NCBI RefSeq assembly: GCF_963855985.1
Contig: NC_087109.1
Coordinates: forward strand, 1,694,001-1,758,000
Reading direction: 5' to 3'
Length of the DNA: 64,000 nucleotides
From: Ostrinia nubilalis
Taxonomy: Eukaryota > Arthropoda > Insecta > Lepidoptera > Crambidae
The notes beneath the pieces were generated by a model that was given only the letters and a program-made list of their open reading frames with translations, made no database searches and was not told where the DNA came from. Shown here in pieces: positions 42,562 to 55,616 of this stretch; the first letter of the stretch is position 1; each line of letters begins with the position of its first letter. Both the position numbers and the translations under genes were made by a program.

Positions 42562-43670
42562 GTCGGTAGCGCATTTTCTTACATAACTTTTCAATTCCTA
42601 TCATTGGAGGTCCGAAAATATTTCTCATACAATTTGATACCATAATGATCATTCTTCATAAAAAATTTAAAACCTACATATTTAAAAACATAATCATTGA
42701 TATTCATAATATCACTAATCATACACTTAGTTTTTACTAATATTTGTTTCATATATTTTTCTATTGCTAATGATCGAAACTCATAATCATTCGAATAAAT
42801 AACTATAATATTCATAAATGTGATGTATCCTAATATATGTTTTCATAAATTTATTACTCATAAGTGTATTTATCCATATTATTGAAAATCTTGATGTCTA
42901 TATTCGTATTTTAATATTAAATTAATTTGAAATGGTCCAAAACAGGCAATATTTTGTGCCACAAAACTAACGTGACAGAAACGAATCGCTGCAAAACCGA
43001 CTCCACGTAGTCTTGTCTGCCCTACCCCTAGAGTGTAATTTAAAAGCCGGAGGCGCGGAGGGAGGGCAGCCCTCGCCCGCTGTAACAAGGCTCAGGCGCC
43101 CGGGCGAGCTGGAGCGGCTGAGGCTGGTCGCCGAGGCGCCGAAGGCGCCGATGGCGGTCCAAAAAGCCGAAGCTGCGGAAGCAAGCGTGGGTGCCTGAGC
43201 CTCGTTACGCAAGGGCGGAAGGGCTGCACATCCCGCAGCGCCGGAGACGACGAGATACCAATGCATGCTGCATGCTCTGCATGCTTATCTACTCTATTAA
43301 ATTATATATGATTTTTTTAAAGATACGAGTATGTCTGTTATAAAGTAAATTATTCTGAACAACAACATTATGAGTTGAAGTATGTTCTTAGTTACAACAT
43401 TATTAATTAAAACAATATGATCAATGAATGTTATGAAGAAAAAAGATCTGAAAATAAAAATTATGTATTTTAAATGGTTCTTGGTAGTAACAGTATTGAT
43501 AAAAAAAATATGATTACTAACTGTTATGAGCTCAGATGGTAGTAATAAAAATGTATGAATAAAAAAAGTATGAAAAATAAAATTATGAAGAGAGATTATT
43601 ATGAACACAAATCGGTAGTAAGACAAAGAATAGGATTTAGAATTTTATGTGAGCCAATATAGAACCATTA
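42562..43670. mobile_element. AT-rich inverted-symmetric element with GC-rich core
   Basis: The left flank carries repeated CATAAT, the right flank repeated ATTATG/TTATGA. The ends pair loosely (TTACATAACTTTTCAATTCC at 42580-42599 against ATAGGATTTAGAATTTTATG at 43630-43650). The core 42975-43250 is GC-rich and open on both strands, but amino-acid composition is biased (A, R, P, S) and no family is recognised. Confidence 0.45.
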
Positions 43671-43924
43671 TGTCAATGTCACCCCTCCCGCATCTTTCCC
43701 ATACTGACTGAGTTGAGTACTAGACACCTATAGAAGTTATTGTATGTATGTTCAATAATTATAGCTAGGAAGAAATAATTATTATTTAAAGTACCTATTC
43801 CCAGGCATACTCATTTATGTAATCGGGGGTAAAATCTGAAACTTCTTGCCACACTTTACTGCGTCATAGATTCGTCGTCGATGACGCAATGATGCATTTT
43901 CATAACCCTACAAAATATTCATTT

Positions 43925-44131
43925 AAATATAACTCAAAGGTGACTGACTGACTGACTGACATAGTGATCTATCAACACACAGCCCAAACCACTGGACGGA
44001 TTGGGCTGAAATTTGGCATGCATGTTTATTATGACGTAGGCATCCGCAAAGAAAAGATTTTACGAAACTCCACCCCTAAGGGGGTAAAACGGGATCCACG
44101 AAGTACGAAGTCGCGGGCGGCCGCTAGTTAA
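43925..44131 (+). mobile_element. Helitron-like repeat, near full length
   Basis: ATATAACTCAAAGGTGACTG to GTCGCGGGCGGCCGCTAGTT. Close to 34128-34336, with an additional ACGGGATCCACGAAGTACG variant. Confidence 0.5.
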
Positions 44132-44451
44132 GAAATAATAATAATAATTAATGTTATTTATTAATTTATAATATTTTTTGCAAATATTAATAAAATCATT
44201 TCAGCATTAATTACTCAGATATCGTGATTAATTACGTTTACGGTTGATTGAAATAACATAATAATATTTAAAATTCAAATATGTATTCATGTAAGTTCTT
44301 CGCAATGCACCGATGTTAGTAATAATTCAATCAAAGGAAATTAATGAGTTAGTTTAATGAAAGTGAAAGAGAACATTTCATAAGAAGTAGTTTTTCCTTT
44401 AAAAAGCAGGTTTCAATCAGAAGTTTTACTTTGATGTATCCTACTATCCTA

Positions 44452-44673
44452 CTTCCTACTAATATCCTATCCTACTAATATTATAAATGCGAAAGTTTGG
44501 ATGTCTGTATGTCTGGATGTTTGTTACTCTTTCACGCAAAAACCACTGAACGGATTTTGATGAAACTTTACAGTATTATTGTTTACAACCCAAAATAACA
44601 TATAGGCTATAATTTATTACGATCTGTGACAAACGAAATTTCACGCGGGTGAAGCCGCGGGCAAAACCTAGCA
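44452..44673. mobile_element. Helitron-like/MITE repeat, inverted copy
   Basis: ATCCTACTAATATTATAAATGC.. to GGGTGAAGCCGCGGGC. Reverse complement of 22270-22455 and 59877-60095. Confidence 0.55.
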
Positions 44674-45005
44674 ACAGATAAATTCAATAATTTATCTTAT
44701 TGAGATTAATATTATGCTTTAAAATTTTAAAATAATACTCCATTTTAGACAAAGTTGCAAACTTGACAGCGATCGCTTCGCTCCAGCTTTTATATGTATC
44801 TTGGATTCATGAAGCGATTTTGAAATTAACACGCACACTTCTGTCATTTTGGCTAGGTACCGAAGTTCTACGAGACTTGATCAATCAAAATCAAAAAATA
44901 ATATTTATTCAATTTAGTCCACAAGTGACACTTATGAACGTCAAATCAGTTACAGTACTTAATACTGGTAGTAAGTCTAGGCACTAACTATTAGGAGCTT
45001 TATTT

Positions 45006-45111
45006 ATGCCCGTCTTCACCATCAATCCCTATTTTTAAGTGGCCCCTATGAAACTCCTGCGTTACTATAGGGGTCGCTTAAAAATAAAGAATTGATGGTG
45101 AAAACGGGCAT
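45006..45111. mobile_element. 106-bp inverted-repeat MITE
   Basis: ATGCCCGTCTTCACCATCAA and TTGATGGTGAAAACGGGCAT as ends; AAGTGGCCCCTAT/ATAGGGGTCGCTT nearer the centre. Duplicated at 47291-47396; half copy at 10-52. Confidence 0.75.
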
Positions 45112-45639
45112 TAGTTATAATATTCTTTTCTTTAAAATATGTCAATTGGTAAGCATGAGAAAATAGATAAGATAAGATAAGATTTTGATACAGATGAGAT
45201 AGGTAGATGATAAAATAAAGCAAGACGATTGCAAATCAACACCAAAGTGCTATTTTTACCATTCGATTATAGTGAATAAAATAAAAATAAAAAACCACAT
45301 TGATCAAGGTACCTTTGCCGGCGCAATCGGCATGTACCCATCAACCCTTCAAAACAAAATCGGTACTGAGAAACGATCTTGGATCTGGGGCTTACGGTAC
45401 ATCCGTTTGTTGTCCCTTTCCCACGCGCTGTCCTTGTCTAAGGCTCTGGGGATAAGGTGAACGCACACTGACCAACCGTGTCAAAGTCAAAATTTATTTA
45501 TTTGCATGGATTTTTAAAAATAGTGCTTACAAAATATTATTATCCTCAAACATTTAAATAAAAAAATAAATAAAAGACTAAAAAAAATAACTTTAAAAAT
45601 TTGCTCTTAAGCAGCCTTTAAATCTTTTAAATATACATA

Positions 45640-45802
45640 ACTCAAAGGTGACTGACTGACATAGTGATCTATCAACGCACAGCCCAAACCACTGGACGAA
45701 TCGGGCTGAAAATTAAATTTGGCATGCAGCGTCCAGTGGTTTGGGCTGTGCGTTGATAGATCACTATGTCAGTCAGTCGGTCAGTCACCTTTGAGTTATA
45801 TT
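45640..45802. mobile_element. Palindrome of two Helitron-like 5' ends
   Basis: AACTCAAAGGTGACTGACTG and its complement face each other, each continuing through GATCTATCAACGCACAGCCC. The arms are about 70 bp. The same structure is at 47942-48086 in the duplicate. Confidence 0.75.
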
Positions 45803-47180
45803 TTTTTTATCCACAACGAGGAAGCTCTTGGCCTGTATCTCACCTGATGGTAAGTGACGATCAGGCCGAAGGTGGAAGCCTTGATAGATATTTAAATATT
45901 ATGCCATGCATTTTTTGTACACCATTTTTTATGTAGATAGTAAAATTTACCTACGTCATTTTTTACTCATAATCTTACTTACTAATAAATTTTTCAGGTG
46001 TCTAAAAATATGTAACTTTAACGTTATTGACAGTAAAAATAATTAATTGATTTATTGTGAAAGGTTCACTTAACTTTTTGTTCCGGGAATCCGTCACATT
46101 AAATGCGAATATTATGTTGTTACATAAATCCATACGAATTATAATAATGTACAATCGTTGCTCTGTACATTCGTTGCCTTTTCACTCATAAATTATAAAT
46201 CTGAGTAGATTTCAATAAACAGGGTGGACCAAAAATTATTTGCAAATAGCAACGCTTGATTTCTCGAAAACGCGACGGGTCGAAGTAGGGACGCGTGGAT
46301 GATGAGAAACTGTGCATAATTTCATGAATTTTTTGTCACTTCATGAAACAACATCGTGCTTTTTTGTGTAATTTTTTTAAACAACGTTTTGGCAGCATGA
46401 GATAGGGTAGCCCGTTCCTACACTTGAGAACCATTTCTTATTAAGGACTCGTTTGTTCCTTGATCGCGTGTGTGTGTACGCCAACCTTTACAAAGATTCT
46501 TGTGCACAAAAAAGGATCTAAGTACAGTTATTATATAATTTTTGAGTTGCCAGTTTGATTACACAAAAGTTCGTAATGATGATGACAGCTTGATTTCAAT
46601 AACGAGATTGTTTTCTGTAATATAAATTACCAGGAAGAAAGACATTGTTCTGTTGTCTTTTCGTACCTATTTACTTAATAACCCAAACAAGGATACATTT
46701 ATTTGATGGATCTTTTTAAGGCGATAACCATTTGCAATTTGAAACAAAGAATATTCCTTAAAAAGCTTTTGAATCAATAACAAATATTTGAACTTGAAAT
46801 ATCAATAACATTTAACATGTTTAAAGATGGCCAACAAACTTTACGCGACCCTTGTCAATCATATTTTTTCTGTGGTTTATTTTTAGAGACAGATCTGATA
46901 TAATTAATATTGATATCTTTGATTTATAAAGTTTTGATATTCTCACAATAAACTGATTTTGAATGCAACTGCACTGTAATCTTGATTCACAGATGTGAGT
47001 GCGTTTTTGTATAGAGTTAATTTTACCTTCGAGTTCGGGTAAAGTTATGTATTGTATACGTGTGCTATTTTGAAACATAAATGTATTCTGATGTACTTGT
47101 CGACTGTAACCATAATTACCTACAATGAAAATTACAAAATTTCAGGTCACAATAAAAATGTTTGTCGAAAATCATCATTT

Positions 47181-49491
47181 TAAAAATATTTATTCAATTT
47201 AGTCCACAAGTGACACTTATGAACGTCAAATCAGTTACAGTACTTAATACTGGTAGTAAGTCTAGGCACTGACTATTAGGAGCTTTATTTATGCCCGTTT
47301 TCACCATCAATCCCTATTTTTAAGTGGCCCCTATTAAACTCCTGCGTTACCATAGGGGTCGCTTAAAAATTAAGAATTGATGGTGAAAACGGGCATTAGT
47401 TATAATAATAATATTCTTTTCTTTAAAATTTGTCAATTGGTAAGCATGAGAAAATAGATAAATAAGATAAGATAAGATTTTGATACAGATGAGATAGGTA
47501 GATGATAAAATAAAGCAAGTAGATCGCAAATCAACACCAAAGAGCTATTTTTACAATTCGATTACAGTGAATAAAATAAAAATAAAACACCATTGATCAA
47601 GGCAACTTTGCCGGCGCAATCGGCATGTACCCATCAACCCTTCAAAACAAATCGGTACCATCGGTAGGTACTGAGAAACGATCTTGGATCTGGGGCTTAC
47701 GGTACATCCGTTTGTTGTCCCTTTCCCACGCGCTGTCCTTGTCTAAGGCTCTGGGGATAAGGTGAACGCACACTGACTAACCGTGTCATAGTCAAAATTC
47801 CTTTATTTGCATGGACTATTAAAAATAGCGCTTACAAAATATTGTTATCCTCAAACATTTAAATAAAAAAATAAATAAAAGACTAAAAAAATAACTTTAA
47901 AAATTTGCTCTTAGGTAGCCTTTAAATCTTTTAAATATAAATAACTCAAACTGACTGACATAGTGATCTATCAACGCACAGCCCAAACCACTGGACGGAT
48001 CGGGCTGAAATTTGGCATGCAGCGTCCAGTGGTTTGGGCTGTGCGTTGATAGATCACTATGTCAGTCAGTCAGTCACCTTTGATTTATATATTTTTTATC
48101 CACAACGAGGAAGCTCTTGGCCTGTATCTCACCTGATGGTAAGTGACGATCAGGCCGAAGGTGGAAGCCTTGATAGATATTTAGATAGATATGCCATGTA
48201 TTTTTTGTAAGCCATTTTTTTATGTAGGTAGTAAAATTTACCTACGTCATTTTTTACTCATAATCTTACTTACTAATAAATTATTCAGGTGTCTAAAAAT
48301 ATGTAACTTTAACTCGTTATTGACAGTAAAAATAATTAATTGATTTATTGTGAAAGGTTCACTTAACTTTTTCTTCCGGTAATCCGTCACATTAAATGCG
48401 AATATTATGTTGTTACATAAATCCATACGAATTATAATAATGTACAATCGTTGCTCTGTACATTCGTTGCCTTTTTACTCATAAATTATAAATCTGAGTA
48501 GATTTCAATAAACAGGGTGGACCAAAAATTATTTCCAAATAGCAACGCTTGATTTCTTGAAAACGCGACGGTTCGAAGTAGGGACGCGTGGATGATGAGA
48601 AACTGTGCATAATCATGAATTTTTAGTCACTTCGTCGTGCTTTTTTGTGTAATTTTTTTAAACAACGTTTTGGCAGCATGAGGTAGGGTAGCCAGTTCCT
48701 ACACTTGAGAACCATTTCATATTATTAAGGACTCGTTTGTTCCTTGATCGCGTGTACGTGTACGCCAACCTTTACAAAGATTCTTGTGCACAAAAAAGGG
48801 TTTAAGTATAGTTGTTAAATAAATTTTTGAGTTGTTACAAACTTTCCAGTTTGATTACACAAAAGTTCGTAATGATGATGACAGCTTGATTTCAATAACG
48901 AGATTCTTTTCTGTAATATAAATTACCAGGAAGAAAGACATTGTTCTGTTGTCTTTTCGTACCTATTTACTTTATAATAACCCAAACAAGGATAAAATTA
49001 TTTGATGGATCTTTTTAAGACGATAAACATTTACAATTTGAAACAAAGAAAATTCCTTAAAAAGCTTTTGAATCAATAACAAATATTTGAACTTGAAATA
49101 TCAATAACATTGAACATGTTTAAAGTATATGGTCAGCGAACTTTACGCGACCCTTGTCAATCATATTTTTTCTGTGGTTTATTTTTAGAGACAGATCTGA
49201 TATTATTAATATTGATAACTTTGATTTATAAAGTTTTGAATTCTCACAATGAACTGATTTTGAATGCAACTGCACTGTAATCTTGATTCACAGATGTGAG
49301 TGCGAAATTTTTAGCGTTAATTTTACCTTCAGTCGGGAGTTCAGGTAAAGTTATGTATTGTATAATTACGTGTGCTATTTTGAAACATAAATGTATTCTG
49401 AGGTACTTGTCGACTGTAACCATAATTACCTATAATGAAAATTACAAAATTTCAGCTCACAATAAAAATGTGTGTTGAAAATCATCATTTT
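47181..49491. repeat. Tandem segmental duplication, right copy
   Basis: Aligns throughout with 44885-47180, with scattered substitutions and short indels (for example one extra AATA unit near 47460). It includes MITE 47291-47396, palindrome 47942-48086 and SINE scrap 48095-48172. Confidence 0.9.
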
Positions 49492-50065
49492 AGCTTTAAG
49501 AAAATGTAACTCTATCAAAAGATTTTTTACTCAAATAATACTATTTTTATGCTTACATATTTTAATAGGACAAAACGAAGTGATAATTACATATAATCGA
49601 AATCGAATGTTACATTGTTTAAAGAGTAATTTATTTACACATTAAGAATTATGTAGGGCGGAGTCACAGGAAGCTAGTAGGTAATGAAACTCAGTCGCCC
49701 ATTCAGTATTTTCCCAGAAAAAGTAATTAATCGGCATTGACCTCTGGCGCATATAATTTATATGGTTCAGCGCTTCCATTCCGCATCATTGCTTGGGGTT
49801 TTGACCTAGGCTCAAATTATAGGTTAGACTATGCATAATGTGAATGAAAATAATTATAGTGGAAATATTTAATGGAAGAAAACTAAACTTCTCATTCACA
49901 TGTTAATATCTGATATGGCTCAATCAACCCGGCTTAACGTGCCCTACGAGACATAGAATCATATTTATTTTTGACTTAAACCGATCGATTCAAGCCTGCA
50001 ATGTTTTAACAATCTGGCAACATAGCATGTACTCAATGTGGGGACGTATATTTAAAAAGTTAAGA
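49492..50065. other. No feature recognised
   Basis: AT-rich sequence to the right of the duplication. Confidence 0.4.
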
Positions 50066-50067
50066 TT

Positions 50068-50250
50068 TATTCACAACGGGGAAGCTCTTGGCCTGCGTCT
50101 CATATGATGGAAAGTGATGATCAGGACGAAGGTGGAAGCGAGCTTCACCCAGAATCCTCAACCACAGAGAAACTGGCTATCTTACCTCCAACTGCCGATA
50201 CACAACATTGCTCTCAACATTGTTATGGCGATAGACTTAAAATGGTGGCT
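50068..50250 (-). mobile_element. SINE body fragment
   Basis: CACAACGGGGAAGCTCTTGG and GAAGCGAGCTTCACCCAGAA match the body of 27826-28121. The tRNA-like head is missing. An open frame over it is incidental. Confidence 0.65.
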
Positions 50251-51423
50251 AGTCAGGCGAATAACAATAAAATAATTACAAAATTAAACATGCAAAAGAA
50301 AACCCATATTTGAATATGACTGCAATAGAAATCCAAAAAGTAGGTTGATTACTTCTATCGCTAGTATCAATAATTTGCATATCACACAGTATAATAATGC
50401 TGTTAATAAACATAATATTGTACCATCCATGTATCAAAAAGCAATTACACACTACACATACGCGATCATATCAACACTGGCAACAAATTAACAAACTATG
50501 TCAATAAATCTGAATGATATACAGCAACACCACCGAATTAAGATGGGCCAGATAAAAGCCAATTTGCATTCAATCGGTAGTGCGAAATTCCATGAATATT
50601 CATATTTTGGCTCATTTGGCTTCATCTATGTGAAAATTCATAGCTAAACCGTTACATTAATTAAAAGGATGTTTTATCCATTAATGTGGAAATAAGAGTC
50701 AAGTTTGCCCGAACCCAAATTAAGATTAAAATGGTTGTCAATTTAGATAATCCTTAATTTATAAGAACACAAAAATACGTAAAATGTAACACTACTTCGG
50801 TTTTTTTCTACAACAACAAATTGCTATTTTAAAATGTAACTTTAAATAGTCGAACTTCTTGCAAAAAACAAGCAGTTAATAAACACAATCATTTGTTTTA
50901 CTTTCGAACATGGGTGAGCGAAATAGCAGGTCTGTCGAATAATATTTTCATGTTATTTGAAAACCGAAAAAGCTTATTAAAATGTCGTCTTTTCTTTGGT
51001 CTGAAGTAGGTGTTACATTATAAGTAACAAGACAAGTTCCTTTTTAGTAGATGCAATTTACAATATCTTACTTTCACCTGAATCTCTTTACAAGTACCCT
51101 GTGATTAACCATAAGAATATAACCGAGGCGTGTAAACTCCTCCGTCGAAGACGTAATTGCTTCTGGAGGCCAATTAGTGGCCGTAAAAGGCTCAGTTTTA
51201 GTAAAGCCTATCACTTGCTTTAATTATTTAATGAGTTCTACGCTACACTACTTTATTGGTAATAAAAAGTCAATAACATTGAAAAGTGGCCCGAATAGAG
51301 AGCCTTGACGAAGACCATAAGATAGTGTTAAATCCACCTTGTTTGGGACATGATTGATTAATTAGGATCGTAAAAACGAAACTGGGCAGATACAAGATGT
51401 TAGTATCCCATTAGGTTGTTGCT
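50251..51423. other. No feature recognised
   Basis: AT-rich intergenic sequence. No gene or repeat supported. Confidence 0.4.
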
Positions 51424-52337
51424 TATTAACGTAAGTGCGCCTATTAACGACCCCCCAAAATTTGTATCCTATTACCGCCCTATTTTTCTTTCTTTCATAA
51501 AAGACATAATAACAGGTTCCAGAAAACACGTTACCTAAAAAATATCTAGATATGTTTATTGACTATCAAAATGATTAAAGTTTGTGTTCGTAAATAACCA
51601 GTAAACGGAGTTATTTGACATTAAATGGGACGCGCCCGCAACGGACGCACTTTTCATACTGACGCGCTCCCAGCTACTTAAGGTGCACCTTGTTATTAAT
51701 TAGCGATTTTAACACATTTAAAATGAGTATACCAACATATTTTTGCATAACAATATTAATTCGTACTTCAGTTTCCTTAATAAACCCTCAATATAGCCCT
51801 CTCGCTGTATTTTTGTGGCTTAAATACAATTTTAAATAAGGGCGGTAATAGAAACACTTTTCATAATTTGGTTCCTAATAACGACCCATGGCGTTGTTAG
51901 AATTTGGATTAAGTTTTTTATTTTAGTATTTATATCTTTAATTACGCAGTTAACCTCTACTTTGTTGTCTTGATCGATTCATAAGAATATTTCACATAAT
52001 TAAATCAATTAACGCCATACGTTAATTGTCATAGGTTTGGCATAAAACTGCGATGAACATTAAAGAATATCTCTAATAATGTATGACAATAGATTTTATA
52101 AAAACCTGTTAAATTCTAATTAGTACCTGTTTGATATAAAATAAAACCTAATAGAAATGATACTTCACTGATCACGTCTTCATTAAAGTAGGTATTTTAG
52201 CTGGTTACTGTTTTTTTTTACGGTCGGTAATAGAATAAAGTAATATTCATACTTAATTCTATTACCGCCTCATAACTATAACGCCACCTGCGAAGACTTA
52301 TAAGCCTGTATTTTGTATATAACTAACATTTATGACA

Positions 52338-52425
52338 TGGATGCGGGCAGCGCAGGACCGTTCATTGTGGAAAACCTTGGGGGAGGCCTTTGTCCAGCAG
52401 TGGACGTCATTTGGCTGAAAACGGA
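52338..52425 (+). mobile_element. LINE 3' end
   Basis: ATGGATGCGGGCAGCGCAGG to GTCATTTGGCTGAAA. Same family as 18698-18803, inside the GGTAATAG element. Confidence 0.65.
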
Positions 52426-52889
52426 TGACATGACACCAAACCAATCATGCGTTATCACAACTACTATGTAACTTTTTAAGATCTTTTGGATTAATAAAAA
52501 AATAATTATACAGACAGTGTCCAATTGTCCATAATTTAAATTAAAATACACAATTACACACAATTAAAATCAAAAACATCAGTCAAAAACGAATTAAAAA
52601 TTATAGTCAAATTAAAAATAAAAATAAAATATTAAATGAAAATTATTTTTTATTAAAACTCAAAGTTAGTTTAAATAATGACCCCCACTACTCAGTAGAA
52701 GACCGGGTATCGCGTAATCAAGTAGGTATAATTGAGGAATTTTTTATTCTACTATTTCTGCTTGATTATTTATTTATTTTCGAGAAGCGTGCCTTTTCTC
52801 GTTTAATAATAAAAAAAAATAACTTGAAAAAAAATAACAAACAAATTTAACTAAAACTAAAAAGCAAAACAAATTTTACTTAAAAAAAT

Positions 52890-52972
52890 CAAGTGGTTCC
52901 CGAGCCTCTGAGCGGGAATCGAACCCGTGCCTCTTGGAATATACCCAATTGAAGAGCAATATTCTTAGCGGT
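52890..52972 (-). repeat. tRNA-like fragment
   Basis: The minus strand has B box GGGTTCGATTCCCGC followed by TCAGAGGCTCGGGAACC. No clear A box or cloverleaf. Probably a SINE or tRNA pseudogene. Confidence 0.35.
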
Positions 52973-53238
52973 CGGTAATAGAAACAGAAAAAACGTTAAT
53001 AGAAACACACCTCGTCTATAGGTCGGTAATAGAAACAACTGCTTTTTCAGATTAAATTGCTATTTATTAATTATTGTGTGATTGAATACTCATTGTTACT
53101 CCTTGAATTCAAAGATTACTTCATCATTGTTATAAATAAATTAAAGTGTCTTTTCTATCACCACGTCTTATATCTAATTTTCTAACGTTTATCCGAAGTC
53201 AGCTTAAACTGGCGGTAATAGGCGCATTTACGTTAGAA

Positions 53239-54793
53239 ACATTTTAATGGATAAAAGATAGCGATGGTATCTTGTGCAGATTTGACACCAATTTTCAATA
53301 ATATCGTTAGATTGAAGTACTTAGTATAATTATATTTATCACAACAGATACAAATGCTGAAAAGAATATACTCTTTGTAGCACAATGGGTTCATACCGTT
53401 ATTAGTATTATGATTGTTAATTACGAGTAGAATACAGTCTCTATTTTACAACTCAATTAGAACATTCAATATTTTAAAGTGTTTAAGTCATAATTATTAA
53501 TACTGCGTGAATAATGGACATTTAAAAGAAACTTGATGGTCACTTCGCGTTTGTAATTACCCGCGCCCATATCCTTATTGAATCCATACATCAAGATAAT
53601 ATAATCGTTGATATCAATTACAAAGCAATAACGCAAATCAACTTTTCTTTATGCATCATTATTTTAAATAAGAACAGGAAAAAACTATGAGGAATCTACT
53701 TTCTTGGGTTTTACATCATTGGACATGATGATTGGTCAATTAGTTACGATATGATCTACGTATACAACTGCAAATGTTCTAGATTCATCGACTCTTACTT
53801 TTCATGCTTTATTCTTATGATAAATCATTGGAATAGTTTGTTCTGATAACATTGTTCTAGATTGATAATAAAGTTTTATGGTGTCTGAAATAATTATCTT
53901 TTAAAAACAAAAGATGTTCTATATTATTAACATTTTCACTAGAGATTTTCTGTCCTTGTTATCCTGATGAAAACAAAGGAAGACAGAATGCACCAAAAGG
54001 TCAAATAATGTTAATCACTCAAAGAAGTGGTTGGATTTAAAGACCTTACGATTTTGAATCTTCCTTTCCAAAAATCTAAAAGCTTCGTTGCAGTATGAGG
54101 GACAAAAACCCATCACTAAAACGCCAAAGAAATTGTGTTACAGTTTGTTAGTAGAAAAAGAGGGAAAAGGGTTGATGGTTAAAACCAAATCTTACATTCT
54201 TACATCATAGCCACTGCTCTCCGTTAAATCACTGTTGTTTACGTACCTGAAACAAATTAAATTAAAGTTACTTTTATTTGGGTGAATATCCCAAACACGT
54301 TTTTTACGCGGCGGAGCTGAGAATCGATGGGAGAAATGTAACTAGAGCGATGATTTTTTTTCTGTATATAGTTTATACAGCGTTTTACACGATAGCAAAG
54401 TCTTCAGGACAATAGGTAGTTATTTTATGTACTAAAAAAATTTTCAAAGACCCAAAATCTAATAGCGGTGGCGCGTCCTAACTCTATTTCTACTCATAAA
54501 TTGTGTTATTCCTTCTTTCTCGGGGATTCTAGTAATTTAAAAATAGTATAGCCATAAAATACATTAAATAAGACTTCCAAATGATATGAAAGAAATGTGA
54601 TATTTCATATTTTAAGTGTTTTAAATAGCCTTTCAAAACTGTCCCACGAAAAAAAGCAATTACAGTGGCTCAATTTCGACACTCTCTTACTTCTCCAAAG
54701 AAGCTTTGAGAGACGTAGAGTTCTTCTTCCCTGCATCACTCAACTGTGTCTTCCTGATCGGGCTACAAAGACTTGCAACTTGTGGTATTGTTT
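53239..54793. other. No feature recognised
   Basis: AT-rich intergenic sequence. No gene or known repeat can be supported. Confidence 0.4.
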
Positions 54794-54995
54794 TTCCATC
54801 ATCATCATCATCATCATTTCAGCCACAGGACGTCCACTGCTGAACATAGGCCTCCCCCAATGACTTCCACATCGCACGGTTGGTAGCGGCCTGCATCCAG
54901 CGCCTTCCCGCTACCTTTATCAGGTCGTCGGTCCACCTTGTGGGTGGACGTCCCACGCTGCGTTTTCCGGTACGTGGCCTCCATTCCAGAACCTT

Positions 54996-55616
54996 TTTTT
55001 TTTTTTTTTTTTTATTTGTGTTGAGCGGCTATTCTAGTTCAATAAAGTCCTAGTATCACTGCGACCGTTATCGATCTATTGTGATCGCCGCTGTTTTCCT
55101 TACAGTTCGCCTCCGAGTCCTGCATCCATTAGGAAGTGCAGTATCTTTTGGGGGGCGATATGTTTTACATCTTGTGGGCTTAGGATGTGTTTGCCCAGGT
55201 GTAAGCTCCGCTTGCGCATCAGAGGTCCGCAGTCCGTGAGAATGTGTAGTGGCGTTTCATCTGCCTCTTGGCACATCCTGCACGTTCTTGTTTCGGACAG
55301 TCCCATAGTGGACAAGTGCTTGTTTAAGCTGCAGTGTCCAGTGAGGGCTCGAACTAAGATGCGCATTTTGGTCCTACTCAGTCCTATGATCTGCTTAGAG
55401 CTTTTTCGATCATAGGCTTTTATGAGAGCTTTGGAATGAGTTAATCCTGGCGTGTCTGACCATGCCATAAAGGATTTGTTTAAATAGATGTTCTCCAGGG
55501 TCATTCGAGCGAGACTTTTGGGAACACCACAAAAGGGTTCTGGACCATATTGTGTTCCCTCCGCTCCCGCTCTGGCTAGTTCGTCGGCATTTTCATTGCC
55601 CTCGATTCCCGCATGA
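54996..55616 (-). mobile_element. 5'-truncated RNase H-bearing non-LTR retrotransposon
   Basis: A poly(A) (T-run 54996-55013) at the 3' end and the perfect 10-bp duplication CCAGAACCTT (54986-54995, 55617-55626) bound it. The minus frame 55616-55100 encodes the end of an RNase H domain (HAGIEGNENADELARAG, with the last catalytic Asp), then a C-terminal region with a CCHC knuckle C-x2-C-x8-H-x4-C (CRMCQEADETPLHILTDC). It ends at a TAA/TGA-type stop near 55100. RNase H places it among I/R1/LOA-type elements. The frame runs on into the host LINE upstream, so the apparent start codon there is not native. Confidence 0.85.

Larger units (their letters stand above)
44885..47180. repeat. Tandem segmental duplication, left copy
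   Basis: The 2.3-kb segment from AATTTAGTCCACAAGTGACA to GAAAATCATCATTTT is repeated directly and adjacently at 47181-49491. The offset is 2285 bp at the left and 2310 bp at the right, so small indels separate them. It holds a 106-bp MITE, a retroelement tail, a palindromic pair of Helitron-like ends, a SINE scrap and unique-looking sequence. No gene is recognised. Confidence 0.9.
51427..53238. mobile_element. DNA element with dispersed GGTAATAG motif
   Basis: The ends TAACGTAAGTGCGCCTATTA and (complement) TAACGTAAATGCGCCTATTA pair over at least 20 bp. About ten copies of (C)GGTAATAGAAAC or its complement are scattered inside: near 51440, 51472, 51842, 51878, 52225, 52258, 52972, 52996, 53022 and 53211. 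Such subterminal motifs are often transposase binding sites. No transposase frame. A LINE scrap (52338-52425) is nested inside. Confidence 0.65.

Noticed and set aside
42967..43266. 99-codon minus frame in the GC-rich core as a gene
   Set aside because: The opposite strand is equally open, composition is biased, and there is no start context or motif; kept only as a composition anomaly.
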